Of a stretch of DNA of 64,000 nucleotides, positions 54,041-64,000 are shown one piece after another. Positions within the stretch are counted from its first letter, which is position 1, and each line of letters starts with the position of its first letter. The notes below the pieces were generated by a model. It saw only the letters and a list, made by a program, of their open reading frames with translations. It had not been told where the DNA came from and made no database searches. Location: positions 465,338 through 529,337 of the forward strand of contig CALYLW010000499.1 of assembly GCA_944989445.1 (NCBI GenBank). Reading direction: 5' to 3'. The DNA is from Ampullaceana balthica (lineage: Eukaryota; Mollusca; Gastropoda; Lymnaeidae). Both the position numbers and the translations under genes were made by a program.

Positions 54041-56024
54041 AGGAAGTCACCTCCATATTTCGATCTGACATTTATAAGCTATTAACCTGTATAATCAATT
54101 TTCATTTGTGATTTCTTTCACTCCGCTAACTTTTAATGGACCATATGAGATAAACTTAATGTTCTTGATACGTCATTTATTTACTCACTAAGGACACACT
54201 ATTAATTTATTTAAAAAATTATACATAATTGGGATGTATAATCAATTCGTAAAATGCCTTAAAAATAAATCCCTGTTTAAGCACAGGGTTATAAAATAAA
54301 GGATAAAATATCTCTCTACCAAGTTTCAATGCTAAAAACAATTCTGATATTTACCGAATATGTCTTTTAAACAAAAGAAAACAAATAATCCGTGCGTTCT
54401 TCAAGCTTTTCTCAAACTTCTCACAGTCTAGTTCAGCTGAAGGACTAAAGAATAGCAACCCTGAGCCCGTCTACGGACCAACGTCTAAACGAAACACTAA
54501 ATTTCGAGGACAATATTAAGAGGTTAATTGGGATTTCCCCATCAGTAATGAGTGTGCTCATTTTGGTGAACGGTGCTTATAATACTGAAAGCACTTTTAT
54601 TATGACGCGGTGTTAAGGGATGTGACGTAGTGAAGGTTAAGTCGTCGAGATAGAGAGCGGCGCCTCATATGTTGTAGTGAGATGTCGTATTTAACAGAGA
54701 TATAGATATTAAACTTTTTATGTATTCCTGACTCCATGGTGTTGAGTTCTAGCCAGGCTTGTGTGGCCATACCAACATTAGAAACTAGAACATAGCCCTA
54801 AACCAATCCTGATAGACTGTTACCCCATGTAACGTTATTTTTCTCAAACATTCATAGCTCCAAGGTCTGATGACACAAGAAAGTATCATGATCATCAATT
54901 GTATGGAAAATGTTAGCTTAAATCAATACTTTTGTTTTTCATGGTGCTGTAATTATTCTTCAAATCCCTTAAGATTCAAGTTTCGAGTGGTCCTGTTTGA
55001 GCGAGTACTTCGATAAATGTCACGTGGGGCTATGTGTTATCTCCAATCGTTAAGTCGTCTGCTTTCGAGAAGGTTCAATTTGACTCTGACCCTCCCACCC
55101 CCCCACCCCCACCCCACAACGGACGAAGTATGCTCAGCATTGCAAATCCAGTCTGTAGGCGGGTAGATGTTCGTATAGAATCGAAAGTACGCACGCTTCC
55201 AGTTGAAACCACACCCGAGGGAAGCTGTCTGCTCCATAAAACTACTATATCCTACCGATGTCCGAAGACTTGAGGCGTCGCGCCCTCGGTGACTTGTCTG
55301 GAGGAGGGATCAAATATCAAATAAAGGTCAATGTAAAAAAATTGAAGGTCCTACACGAGATCAGGTCTGCTGGACAAAGCCTCCCCCCTCCCCGCGCGAA
55401 AAGTAGCAGAAGTCCCATCGTCAAAGTTTGTGCAAGCGGAAATGAAGCAAACACCATTTTGTTTGCAGTGACGACGCAAAGCGTTGAAGAGGTGGCTTAG
55501 TAGGCCCAGATCAATGCGCTTAGTTAGAGGGATTTTTTTTTCTCTTCTTCTTCCTCTTTCTTCAATAAGTTGATGATCAATTCTTATTTAGTTGTTCGCT
55601 TGACTGTGTTTAAGCATATATCCCAGGCGGCAGGTCAAGAAGGAATTATTAAAGAATAAATCAAGAAGAAAAAAACAACAACATGCGGAATACTTTCTTT
55701 CAAATTTGCTTATCGAACTTTAAGTTTTATTATGGGGTTAATGTCAAGATTTTCTACTCCCGTGTGTGTGTAGAAAAATCTTAACAATGCAACTAAGTGT
55801 ATGCTTTAAGTGCTTCTATCATGATTCATTATTCTGTTAGGATTTCAATCGTCGTTTCGCCTAAACCAAAACATATTTGTATGTGAATATATTTAATATC
55901 CACGGATTAATTTATTAGAGATTCTACTTAAAATAGAGCAACTTAATTTTGGAAGACCAAAATAATAACGTAGTTTATATAAAGGCGAAATAATGTAATA
56001 ATTTGTATCACAAGTAATAAAGAC
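54041..56024. other. No gene recognised; coding-like patch at 55080-55500
   Basis: The patch 55080-55500 is GC-richer, with an 80-codon plus frame (55258-55500) beginning MSEDLRRRALGDLSGGG and ending at TAG. I recognise no family, splice context or start context for it. The rest is A+T-rich. Confidence 0.35.
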
Positions 56025-56150
56025 AAGGCCCCTGGGGCATTGTGCTGGCCACGCATTCACCTGGTCGTTAGTGGTGGCTAAAAATTGGTGAACGCTACAT
56101 CACTTGCCCCATAGTCCGTCATGGACTGGAATGGGGGTAATTTTTTCAAA
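56025..56150 (+). mobile_element. SINE 3'-body fragment
   Basis: CCCCTGGGGCATTGTGCTGG then CCACGCATTCACCTGGTCGT, CATCACTTGCCCCATAGTCC and GACTGGAATGGGG follow the body of a SINE type I know as abundant in gastropods. The tRNA-like head is not seen, so it is a 5'-truncated copy. Confidence 0.6.
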
Positions 56151-57212
56151 ACTGCAACCAAATAATAATAATAATTATTATTATAAAAATGAGGTACCAC
56201 AGCATTGCATTATAACTCACCCCACATATATTCAATTGAAAAAAAAATACAGTAAAATATCACTTTAATAACAGAGGCTGTGAGGCTTTAGTATATGTCA
56301 AATTAAAAAAAAACCATGAGGCGTAATGATGTAACAAAAGACATAAGACTTTAGGACACAAAAGGAATTATAAAGAAATAAGGGACACGCGACTTTAAAT
56401 GTAAAATTGAATAAGAACGGCCACAAGACAGCTGGGTGGGTACCCAATTATCAGACGCTAGTCAAAAGTCAACGGGACTACATCCAAACATTTGGGTCCT
56501 CCCCCCCCCCTTTTCCTCCAAGCTCTCCCATCCCCACTTTTTTTCCCTACCACATTCCACCATTCCCCGAGCCCACGTCTTGGTCTTTTAATTAGCACGT
56601 TTCACTGCCGGGATAATGAGCGGGTCTGGTCAGTGGCGCTGTGACTGTTAGTCCACGGCCCGCAGCGGTCGGTGTCATTCAAAACCACCTTGGCCCCTCA
56701 ACTCTCATGCCCCCGGCTCACCGTCTCCCTTCTCTCAGATCTCTGTTGTCTGCTCTTTTACCATCGGACAAAGTACTTTGTGTCCTCCCTCCCCTTCTCG
56801 GACAATCTGAGACGCACCTCAAACATCGCTGGCTTCCTGAGTTATGATCCAAACCACCAGGTTCGTGTGTCAAAGTCAGGTGTTATTACGTCACATCAAA
56901 GGGACAGAATCCGGATGGCACGCCGACTCACGGTTCAAATCGTGTCTTTGTGGTGATATCCTCAGACAAACACAAGCAAGACCCCGTCCAAGCGAGTTAA
57001 TTATTTGACACACCTAAAGTGCATATGACAGAGGTCATGTGACAAAGGTATTCAATGAATTAACCAACCCAAACTATAGTAACATAAGATTATATATTTA
57101 TTATATAGACTGGCAACACAATTTTTTTCGTTAAATCTTGACAGAAAATCTTACACCACGATTATCTATTTACTTTAAACGAGTTGTCAAAGAAAATGTA
57201 ACTATTAAAAAC

Positions 57213-57214
<2 letters not shown>
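56151..57214. other. No gene recognised; pyrimidine-rich tracts
   Basis: C- and T-rich sequence at 56500-56580 and 56690-56830 gives open frames on plus (up to 94 codons) with no recognisable product. CGGTTCAAATCGTG at about 56931 resembles a tRNA B box but has no matching A box. Confidence 0.4.

Positions 57215-57252
<38 letters not shown>
57215..57252. repeat. (CA)n microsatellite
   Basis: About 18 CA dinucleotides without interruption. Confidence 0.98.
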
Positions 57253-57254
<2 letters not shown>

Positions 57255-58193
57255 GAGTAAAACTTTACCTTTTATGTTTAAATCTGGCAACATTTGAAAC
57301 ACCGGATCACTTTATGCTTTAACATATTAACATCAGTGGAAGAGGGGGGGGGATAAAAAATAATAACACACGTGGCTTGGAAAGAGCAAACCGGAGTAAG
57401 AAAATCAAGGCCGGATTAAGCCATCTTGGTGCCCAAGGCAAAAAACCCACATGGGTTCCTCCTTCCTCCCCAGGCCCACTATTCTCCACTGACCACTGGT
57501 TTGTACTATATTATCATTATGCACACACACACACACAAAGAAAGAAAAACAGTTGTTAAGACATATGTTTGTACTACTATCACTCATATAAAACATACAC
57601 TAAATTATTTCTCTATTAAAATTTATAGTTAATTAATTGTGTGATAATAAAAGAAAAAAAAACTTTAACTTTTTTAATAGATGAGAAAGTCAGAGAGAGC
57701 ATAAATTTAAAATTTAAAGTTTGTTTCTCTAGATTTACATCTGGCAAAGTTTTTGAGTACATCATCAAAGCTAATTTTGCGCAACAAGTCTGCCTAAATC
57801 ATCAGCAGAGATAAGGAATACATGCCTTTCTTGTTTCATTGTCGATCTACTTCGTTTTTTAACCACGTTTTATTAACTCGCTTTCGTTCCTGTGGCATTG
57901 TTTGTGGTTTGTCCAAGATTTTTTCAAATCTGCCAATGTAAAATTAAACCTTTTCTGATGGTCCAAGAGATCTGAAAATTTTACCACAGATAGATCTTGG
58001 ATGAAAATGCATTGTATAAAACTTTCAGGTCGATCAAATGTACCGTTATTAAATTATTGAACTTTTTAGTTTATCTATAGTCTATATGTAAGAAGCTGAC
58101 AGTCTGCTTTTGTTGACATCCGTGAGTTCACCCCGTGACCACATCACAATGTTTTTAAAACGTTGGGTGGGAGCTTGTGAGGTGTTTGGTAAA
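57253..58193. other. No gene recognised
   Basis: A word GGCCGGATTAAGCCATCTTG near 57409 resembles ends of common MITEs, but no second end was found. The rest is A+T-rich. Confidence 0.45.
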
Positions 58194-58220
58194 ATAAATA
58201 GAGGTAAAAAAAAGATTTAA
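58194..58220 (+). mobile_element. Family D left part, split by the family-A array
   Basis: AAATAAATAGAGGTAAAAAA then AAGATTT is the start of family D. The expected continuation (AAAAAACAGG ... AAGTGGACTAAAAAGAA) resumes at 60221-60256, on the far side of the 2-kb array. The A family thus inserted into a D copy. Confidence 0.65.
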
Positions 58221-60221
58221 ATAAGAAAAACCCGTAAAAAACCACGTTTTGACTATAAATCCTTTATGTACGAGAAGTAACTAAAAGAATGTTCATTATA
58301 ATACGCAGCGCCAGACCATCCAGAAATACAAAATTGAAGTTGTGTCGTAAAACATGTTTAATATAATACGCACCGATCAGGAATATGTTTATAAAAAGAG
58401 CTGTCAATAAAATACGCACCTTATTGCGCGACAGAAAGGTTGTTCAATATAATACGCACCGCGACGCTCTATCTCAAAAAATAGCATGATACATAGGAAT
58501 AAAAAAAATAATCTAAAAAATCAATAATTTAATTACGGTACATGCGATCGATCTGAAATTTTGATACATTGTTTTTATCATCGGTACGAAACTGCCTGCA
58601 AAATTTCAGCTCGCTATCTTGCGAGCAAGTGGGTTAAAAATCGATCAAAAGTTTTGGCGACAAGCAAGCAAGCAAGCAAGGTCCGCCGCAGACACCACGA
58701 GTTAATATAAAGGATTTAAATAAGAAAAACCCGTAAAAAACCAAGTTTTTGACTATAAATCCTTTATGTACGAAAGTAACTAAAAGAATGTTCATTATAA
58801 TACGCAGCGCCAGACCATCCAGAAATACAAAATTGAAGTTGTGTCGTAAAACATGTTTAATATAATACGCACCGATCAGGAATATGTTTATAAAAAGAGC
58901 TGTCAATAAAATACGCACCTTATTGCGCGACAGAAAGGTTGTTCAATATAATACGCACCGCGACGCTCTATCTCAAAAAATAGCATGATACATAGGAATA
59001 AAAAAAATAATCTAAAAAATCAATAATTTAATTACGGTACATGCGATCGATCTGAAATTTTGATACATTGTTTTTATCATCGGTACGAAACTGCCTGCAA
59101 AATTTCAGCTCGCTATCTTGCGAGCAAGTGGGTTAAAAATCGATCAAAAGTTTTGGCGACAAGCAAGCAAGCAAGCAAGGTCCGCCGCAGACACCACGAG
59201 TTAATATAAAGGATTTAAATAAGAAAAACCCGTAAAAAACCAAGTTTTTGACTATAAATCCTTCATGTACGAAAAGTAACTAAAAGAATGTTCATTATAA
59301 TACGCAGCGCCAGACCATCCAGAAATACAAAATTGAAGTTGTGTCGTAAAACATGTTTAATATAATACGCACCGATCAGGAATATGTTTATAAAAAGAGC
59401 TGTCAATAAAATACGCACCTTATTGCGCGACAGAAAGGTTGTTCAATATAATACGCACCGCGACGCTCTATCTCAAAAAATAGCATGATACATAGGAATA
59501 AAAAAAATAATCTAAAAAATCAATAATTTAATTACGGTACATGCGATCGATCTGAAATTTTGATACATTGTTTTTATCATCGGTACGAAACTGCCTGCAA
59601 AATTTCAGCTCGCTATCTTGCGAGCAAGTGGGTTAAAAATCGATCAAAAGTTTTGGCGACAAGCAAGCAAGCAAGCAAGGTCCGCCGCAGACACCACGAG
59701 TTAATATAAAGGATTTAAATAAGAAAAACCCGTAAAAAACCAAGTTTTTGACTATAAATCCTTCATGTACGAAAAGTAACTAAAAGAATGTTCATTATAA
59801 TACGCAGCGCCAGACCATCCAGAAATACAAAATTGAAGTTGTGTCGTAAAACATGTTTAATATAATACGCACCGATCAGGAATATGTTTATAAAAAGAGC
59901 TGTCAATAAAATACGCACCTTATTGCGCGACAGAAAGGTTGTTCAATATAATACGCACCGCGACGCTCTATCTCAAAAAATAGCATGATACATAGGAATA
60001 AAAAAAATAATCTAAAAAATCAATAATTTAATTACGGTACATGCGATCGATCTGAAATTTTGATACATTGTTTTTATCATCGGTACGAAACTGCCTGCAA
60101 AATTTCAGCTCGCTATCTTGCGAGCAAGTGGGTTAAAAATCGATCAAAAGTTTTGGCGACAAGCAAGCAAGCAAGCAAGCAAGGTCCGCCGCAGACACCA
60201 CGAGTTAATATAAAGGATTTA
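58221..60221 (+). mobile_element. Family A, four near-identical tandem units of 499-502 bp
   Basis: Units start at 58221, 58720, 59219 and 59719 with ATAAGAAAAACCCGTAAAAA. Differences are a handful of single bases, plus one extra GCAA in the last unit. Each unit has AAATCCTTTAT near its left end and ATAAAGGATTT at its right end, perfect 11-bp subterminal inverted repeats. Within each unit the word ATAATACGCACC or a close variant occurs four times, at offsets of about 75, 140, 185 and 225. A (CAAG)n run precedes the right end. There is no coding frame of substance. Subterminal inverted repeats, A+T-rich ends and an A/T insertion site suggest a Helitron-like (DINE/HINE) non-autonomous element. 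Confidence 0.93.
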
Positions 60222-60256
60222 AAAAACAGGTTTGTTATAAGTGGACTAAAAAGAAT

Positions 60257-60612
60257 AAAATAAATAGAAGTAAAAAAAAAGATTTTAAAAAACACGTTTT
60301 ATTAGCGGACTAAAAAGAAGAAAATTATTTAAAACTTATAAGTTAAAGTACTTTGATTTAATATTCTAAAAACGTGGGGCGGGTGTTTGGTGTAAAAATT
60401 AAAGATTTCTAATTTAGAAGGCAAAAGAGAGATCTATAAGTGAGAGAATGAGTGAACAGCATATGTAAACCTCATTAGCGCCAGCCCCACGTTTTTAGTC
60501 ATATTAAATTAAAGTACTTGAACTTATAAGTTTTAAATAATTTTCTTCTTTTTAGTCCGCTAATAAAAACGTGGTTTTTAAAAATCTTTTTTTTACTTCT
60601 ATTTTTGTACAT
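60257..60612. mobile_element. Fold-back element, ~126-bp inverted arms (family D)
   Basis: The left arm 60257-60382 and right arm 60481-60612 are reverse complements with a few mismatches. Landmarks are CACGTTTTATTAGCGGACTA, AAAAAGAAGAAAATTATTTA, AACTTATAAGTT and CTAAAAACGTGGGGC. A spacer of about 98 bp separates them. A partial copy lies at 24301-24370. Confidence 0.88.
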
Positions 60613-61650
60613 TTCAGCTGATAAAAAAGCACTCAATAGAACAGATTTAAACCATTAATGTAAAAAATATGAGCAAGGCGATTTCTAAATTTGGAAAAGC
60701 AAACTCGATGTTGTCTCTAACTTTTACTTTGTAAAATTCTTCATGAATAAACATTTTGTTTTTCAGATTTTAATTCACGAAGCTTGTGGCGAATAAATGA
60801 GCTGAGCTGATGTAGTTTAGTATTTAAATTATTATTCAGATCTTCAGGATAGGTATTTATTAGTCCTTCACAACACTGAGATGTTTGTGGTACATCGACC
60901 AAACAAGAAAATCGAACTGCTACATCATTATATACATGTTCTCGCATATTCACCCCCGTCTCAAATTTGTCAGCACTGGCGTAGAGAACAGTTATATGAA
61001 ATTCGTCTCTGGCATTCAGAGATACCTCAGGGGCATCACCATCAATGACCACTGTCTTTCGTTTACAATTACGGTTAAAAGTTAAATTATAAGCCATACC
61101 TGGTGTTATTTCCTTTGCAGCTTCTTCAAATCTTTCAAATTGATTCCTAGATTATGCAAGTGATCTATTAGCGAAGAATACAAACCAGCACACGTTTTAA
61201 GTTCATGTGATTAATTTTTTTTAGCTTAACTCATCCTGTGAAAATGTTGTAACACTTCTTCCCAAAAGAAAAGCTTAAGAGCAAATTCTAATTCTTGCAT
61301 CTTCTTCGCTTTTCTTTTTGCTTCTCTTTTAGTGTCCCTCTTCTGTGACCGGTCTTCTTGTAAACATTTTAACGCTTCTATTATCTGAGAATGAGAATTT
61401 AGAATAGCTTCAGTTGTAACAGCATCTGCTTACAATCTGGTATCGGAAAGAGAAATTACCAGCGTTTCATTCATAAGGCATCCTTTTAGAATCTTCCATC
61501 TATTGGTTGAAGTTGAGAAAAAAGTATAGATCAGTTGAACTGTATGGAAGAGGTTTACTGCCTCTAAACAAGAATCAACGGCACATCTGTCTACCAGATT
61601 TAGTGAATGGGTACTACACACATGTATATATATATATATATATATATATA

Positions 61651-62454
61651 TTAGGGCTGTGGGTCAATTAACGATTAATTTCTTGATTAATCGTTAAAAA
61701 TTTTAAAGATTAAATTTTTTAACGATTAAACGACCCACCACTTATAAATGTACTGGAAGTAAAAAACTAACATATTTAAGCCGATAAATATAAACTAATT
61801 TCCGTACGATTACACGAACATTTTGGTTTTAAACTATTGAGTGACGTGAATGTTAAAAATGTTGATAAAGGTTATTGTATCAATTGAGAGAAATCGTTTG
61901 CCTACTATGCAATGTTCGCTCTAAGTCTAAGCTTCGTTGGTCCATGTACTAAGTTAAAAAAAAACTTGTGTGCAAAGTTGCACAACGTCCATTTTTTGTG
62001 CAATGTGTTTTAAAAATTTGCTCATCAGTGATTTTAAACTCCTGCGTGGCGTCGGTCAAATATCTGCACAGCTGCGCTGCTTAAAGGGAACATTGCTAAC
62101 ATGGTTCTAACACTTCACTTACATATCACCTGTAAACCAAACTTGCACTACAGTATCAGAAACTTCAGTTGAGACAATCTAAAGCTATGTGAACGATTGT
62201 TCAGCTTGGCTGGTTATAATGTCAATAAAATCCGCTCATCACTTGAACCAAATAATGTCAATAAACTTGTGTTTTTGCGCTCTTGGTTAAAAGATGTCAT
62301 ATTAAGAAGACATTCCAGTGTTATTTCGATTTTCGACAAGTATTTTAATAAATGTTACTTATGACAGCATAAATTTCTATTTTTGGTTTTAATCAAAATC
62401 GTTAATTTTTCAAAAGTTAACGATTAAATTTAAATTAATCGTTAACAACCCTAA
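61651..62454. mobile_element. MITE inserted in a (TA)n tract
   Basis: Left end TTAGGGCTGTGGGTCAATTA then ACGATTAAT; right end ATTAATCGTTAACAACCCTAA. (TA)n lies on both sides, so a TA target duplication (Tc1/mariner-like) is plausible but not distinguishable from the microsatellite. Another MITE sits inside it at 61910-62095. Confidence 0.75.
61910..62095. mobile_element. hAT-like MITE nested in the 61651 MITE
   Basis: Left end CAATGTTCGCTCTAAG, right end CTGCTTAAAGGGAACATTG. The flanking octamers CTACTATG and CTAACATG match at 6 of 8 positions. Same family as 441-572. Confidence 0.72.
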
Positions 62455-62734
62455 TATATATATATGGAAATTATGGAATATGAATTCATTATTATTTATC
62501 CAAAACTAAATGCGAAGAACTGAATTGAAATGATATATAATATATATAGCAAACTCATTTTCCTTTCGAGTTTTTTCTTCATGTCCTTTAAACTCCCAGA
62601 CATATTAGCTGCATTATCATAGGACTTATCTCTGCATTTAGAAAAATCAAAATTGCAAACTGGACGTAAGTACTGCAACACTTGCTAGCCATGCCTTCAC
62701 CGGAGTGACCTTGTTGCTCCAAGAAAGTAAAACT

Positions 62735-63050
62735 AAGCTGGAGATGAATATGCGAGAACTGGTATATAATGATATAGCAGTTCGATTTTCTTGTTTTGTC
62801 GATGTACCACAAACATCTCAGTGTTGTGAAGGACTAATAAATACCTATCCTGAAGATCTCAACATTAATTTAGATACCTAACCACAACAGCTCAGCTAAT
62901 TTATTCGCCACAAGCTTCGTGAACTAAAATCTGAAAAACAAAACGTTCAGTCATGAAGAATCATACAAAGTAAAAGTTAGAGACAACACTGAGTTTGCTT
63001 TTCCAAATTTAGAAATCGCCTTGCTCATGTTTTTAACATTAATGGGTTCT
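62735..63050 (+). repeat. Inverted duplicate of the transposase C-terminal part (60650-60955)
   Basis: The plus strand here reads GATGTACCACAAACATCTCA, GAAGGACTAATAAATACCTA and CGCCACAAGCTTCGTGAACT, which are the reverse complement of 60650-60955 with modest divergence. A shorter inverted match links 62463-62535 with 63675-63740. Confidence 0.85.
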
Positions 63051-63063
63051 CCACAACATATCG

Positions 63064-63424
63064 AAGAACAACTCTTAACTGAAATGAGGGCCAGATTTAG
63101 ACTTGATTGGGCCCTAAGCTATTAAGAACAACTCTTAACTGAAATGAGGGCCAGATTTAGACTTGATTGGGCCCTAAGCTATTAAGAACAACTCTTAACT
63201 GAAATGAGGGCCAGATTTAGACTTGATTGGGCCCTAAGCTATTAAGAACAACTCTTAACTGAAATGAGGGCCAGATTTAGACTTGATTCGGCCCTAAGCT
63301 ATTAAGAACAACTCTTAACTGAAATGAGGGCCAGATTTAGACTTGATTGGGCCCTAAGCTATTAAGAACAACTCTTAACTGAAATGAGGGCCAGATTTAG
63401 ACTTGATTGGGCCCTAAGCTATTT
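63064..63424. repeat. 60-bp tandem repeat, 6 copies, almost identical
   Basis: The unit is GAACAACTCTTAACTGAAAT, GAGGGCCAGATTTAGACTTG, ATTGGGCCCTAAGCTATTAA. Only one substitution (GATTCGG for GATTGGG at about 63288) is seen in the array body. GGGCCCTAAGCTAT also appears as TGCCCTAAGCTAT at about 63522, so the unit contains the end of a MITE-like element. Confidence 0.97.
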
Positions 63425-64000
63425 GAGATATGGGGTTCCTTTTGAAATACAGATGTTCTATTTCAGTGCCAAATATGTTTTTAAAACATTCCGGGGGGTA
63501 GGGGTCGCACCAAGAAGGCGTGTGCCCTAAGCTATAGCTTGTTTAACAAATAGGTAAATACAGCACTGACCGATTTATATATGAAATATCGGGTGTTGAG
63601 TCTACTACAAGCTGAAGTAACCGTAAGCCTTTACTTCATCTACAATTACTTCATGGACTTTTTGGGAAATCATTTCAATTCAGTTCTTCGCATTTAGTTT
63701 TGGATAAATAATAATGATTTCATTTTCCAAAATTTCTCCATATGTGCGTGGTGCTAGAAATGGACAAAACAGACTGACCAACTCCAGCAACTATTGATAA
63801 TTTCAATTTTTTAAAGTTCCAAATTTTTTATTTGTCAATCTGAAAGCCAGACCACGCTAAGCTGTAGCACAAATAACCGCTACTTCTCGCCTCAAAACAT
63901 TTTCCTAGTAACTGTACTCTTCATTTATTTGACTTACAAGCTTTTGTAGTAGACGAGCTAGGTATATTAACATACAGTTTTTATGATTAGCGCTTTGTTC

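Larger units (their letters stand above)
60741..63760 (-). pseudogene. Rearranged DUF4371/ZMYM-like hAT transposase pseudogene
   Basis: On minus, from high to low coordinates: ISQKVHEVIVDEVKAYGYFS and, one frame over, VDSTPDISYI (63600-63710, the DUF4371 start with the catalytic-type Asp); FLEQQGHSGEGMAS and SKCRDKSYDNAANMSGSLKD (62550-62745); CSTHSLNLVDRCAVDS and FFSTSTNRWKILKG with LSDTR (61430-61621); then the C-terminal region ending at 60741. The order is that of animal ZMYM1-like transposases. Insertions between the blocks are a 60-bp array, an inverted duplicate of the C-terminal part (62735-63050), and an 804-bp MITE (61651-62454). Frameshifts and stops are also present. It is non-functional. 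Terminal inverted repeats for this element were not identified. Confidence 0.82.

Noticed and set aside
56920..56950. Possible tRNA gene at CGGTTCAAATCGTG
   Set aside because: Only a B-box-like word; no cloverleaf and no A box at proper spacing.
57405..57500. MITE beginning GGCCGGATTAAGCC
   Set aside because: The left end looks familiar, but no matching right end or target duplication was found.
58634..58918. 94-codon minus frame, partly repeated at 60113-60295
   Set aside because: Lies in the tandem family-A units; frames differ between units and have no known domain.

Overview
The window looks like non-genic, repeat-saturated nuclear DNA of an invertebrate animal, most likely a gastropod mollusc (possibly a freshwater pulmonate). 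The reasons are high A+T, no operon-like gene packing, an abundance of non-LTR retrotransposon, Penelope-like, hAT and Helitron-like debris, and tRNA-derived SINEs whose bodies resemble those I know from molluscs. The taxonomic call is inference. I find no complete host protein-coding gene. The best host candidates are a signal-peptide-bearing first exon (26324-26450, minus) and a short exon-like ORF (about 34477-34634, plus).

Layout. 1-9 kb: an LTR-like repeat, two MITEs, a LINE C-terminal fragment (4031-4357, minus), a composite of dispersed families 'A' and 'B' (5569-6785), a SINE and a 1.4-kb 28-bp minisatellite. 9-16 kb: 25-, 28- and 47-bp minisatellites, a hAT-type MITE, and a GC-rich structured patch. 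16-23 kb: a family-A copy split by a Penelope-like element 3' end, a 145-bp-arm inverted repeat, family-B and family-C copies, a LINE fragment, and small satellites. 23-36 kb: four copies of one LINE family ending in (GATAA)n, three more B copies (one carrying a cleanly inserted 354-bp Helitron-like element), and many minisatellites, ending with the best LINE copy (34911-35965, minus). 39.5-42 kb: a hAT element containing another hAT-like element that contains a LINE fragment. 45.7-52.2 kb: two degenerate hAT transposons with 8-bp target-site duplications, one carrying a 1.35-kb 37-bp satellite inside its transposase. 52.6-53.8 kb: further satellites. 58.2-60.2 kb: four near-identical tandem copies of family A (499-bp period). 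60.2-63.8 kb: a fold-back element and a heavily rearranged DUF4371/ZMYM-like hAT transposase pseudogene interrupted by nested MITEs and a 60-bp x 6 array.

The elements interact as parasites of each other. One SINE carries the LINE family's 3' tail, so it probably uses that LINE's reverse transcriptase. Non-autonomous Helitron-like families sit inside each other, and hAT elements are nested and invaded by satellites. Positions of repeat edges were read by eye and may be off by a few bases. No alignment or database search was run.
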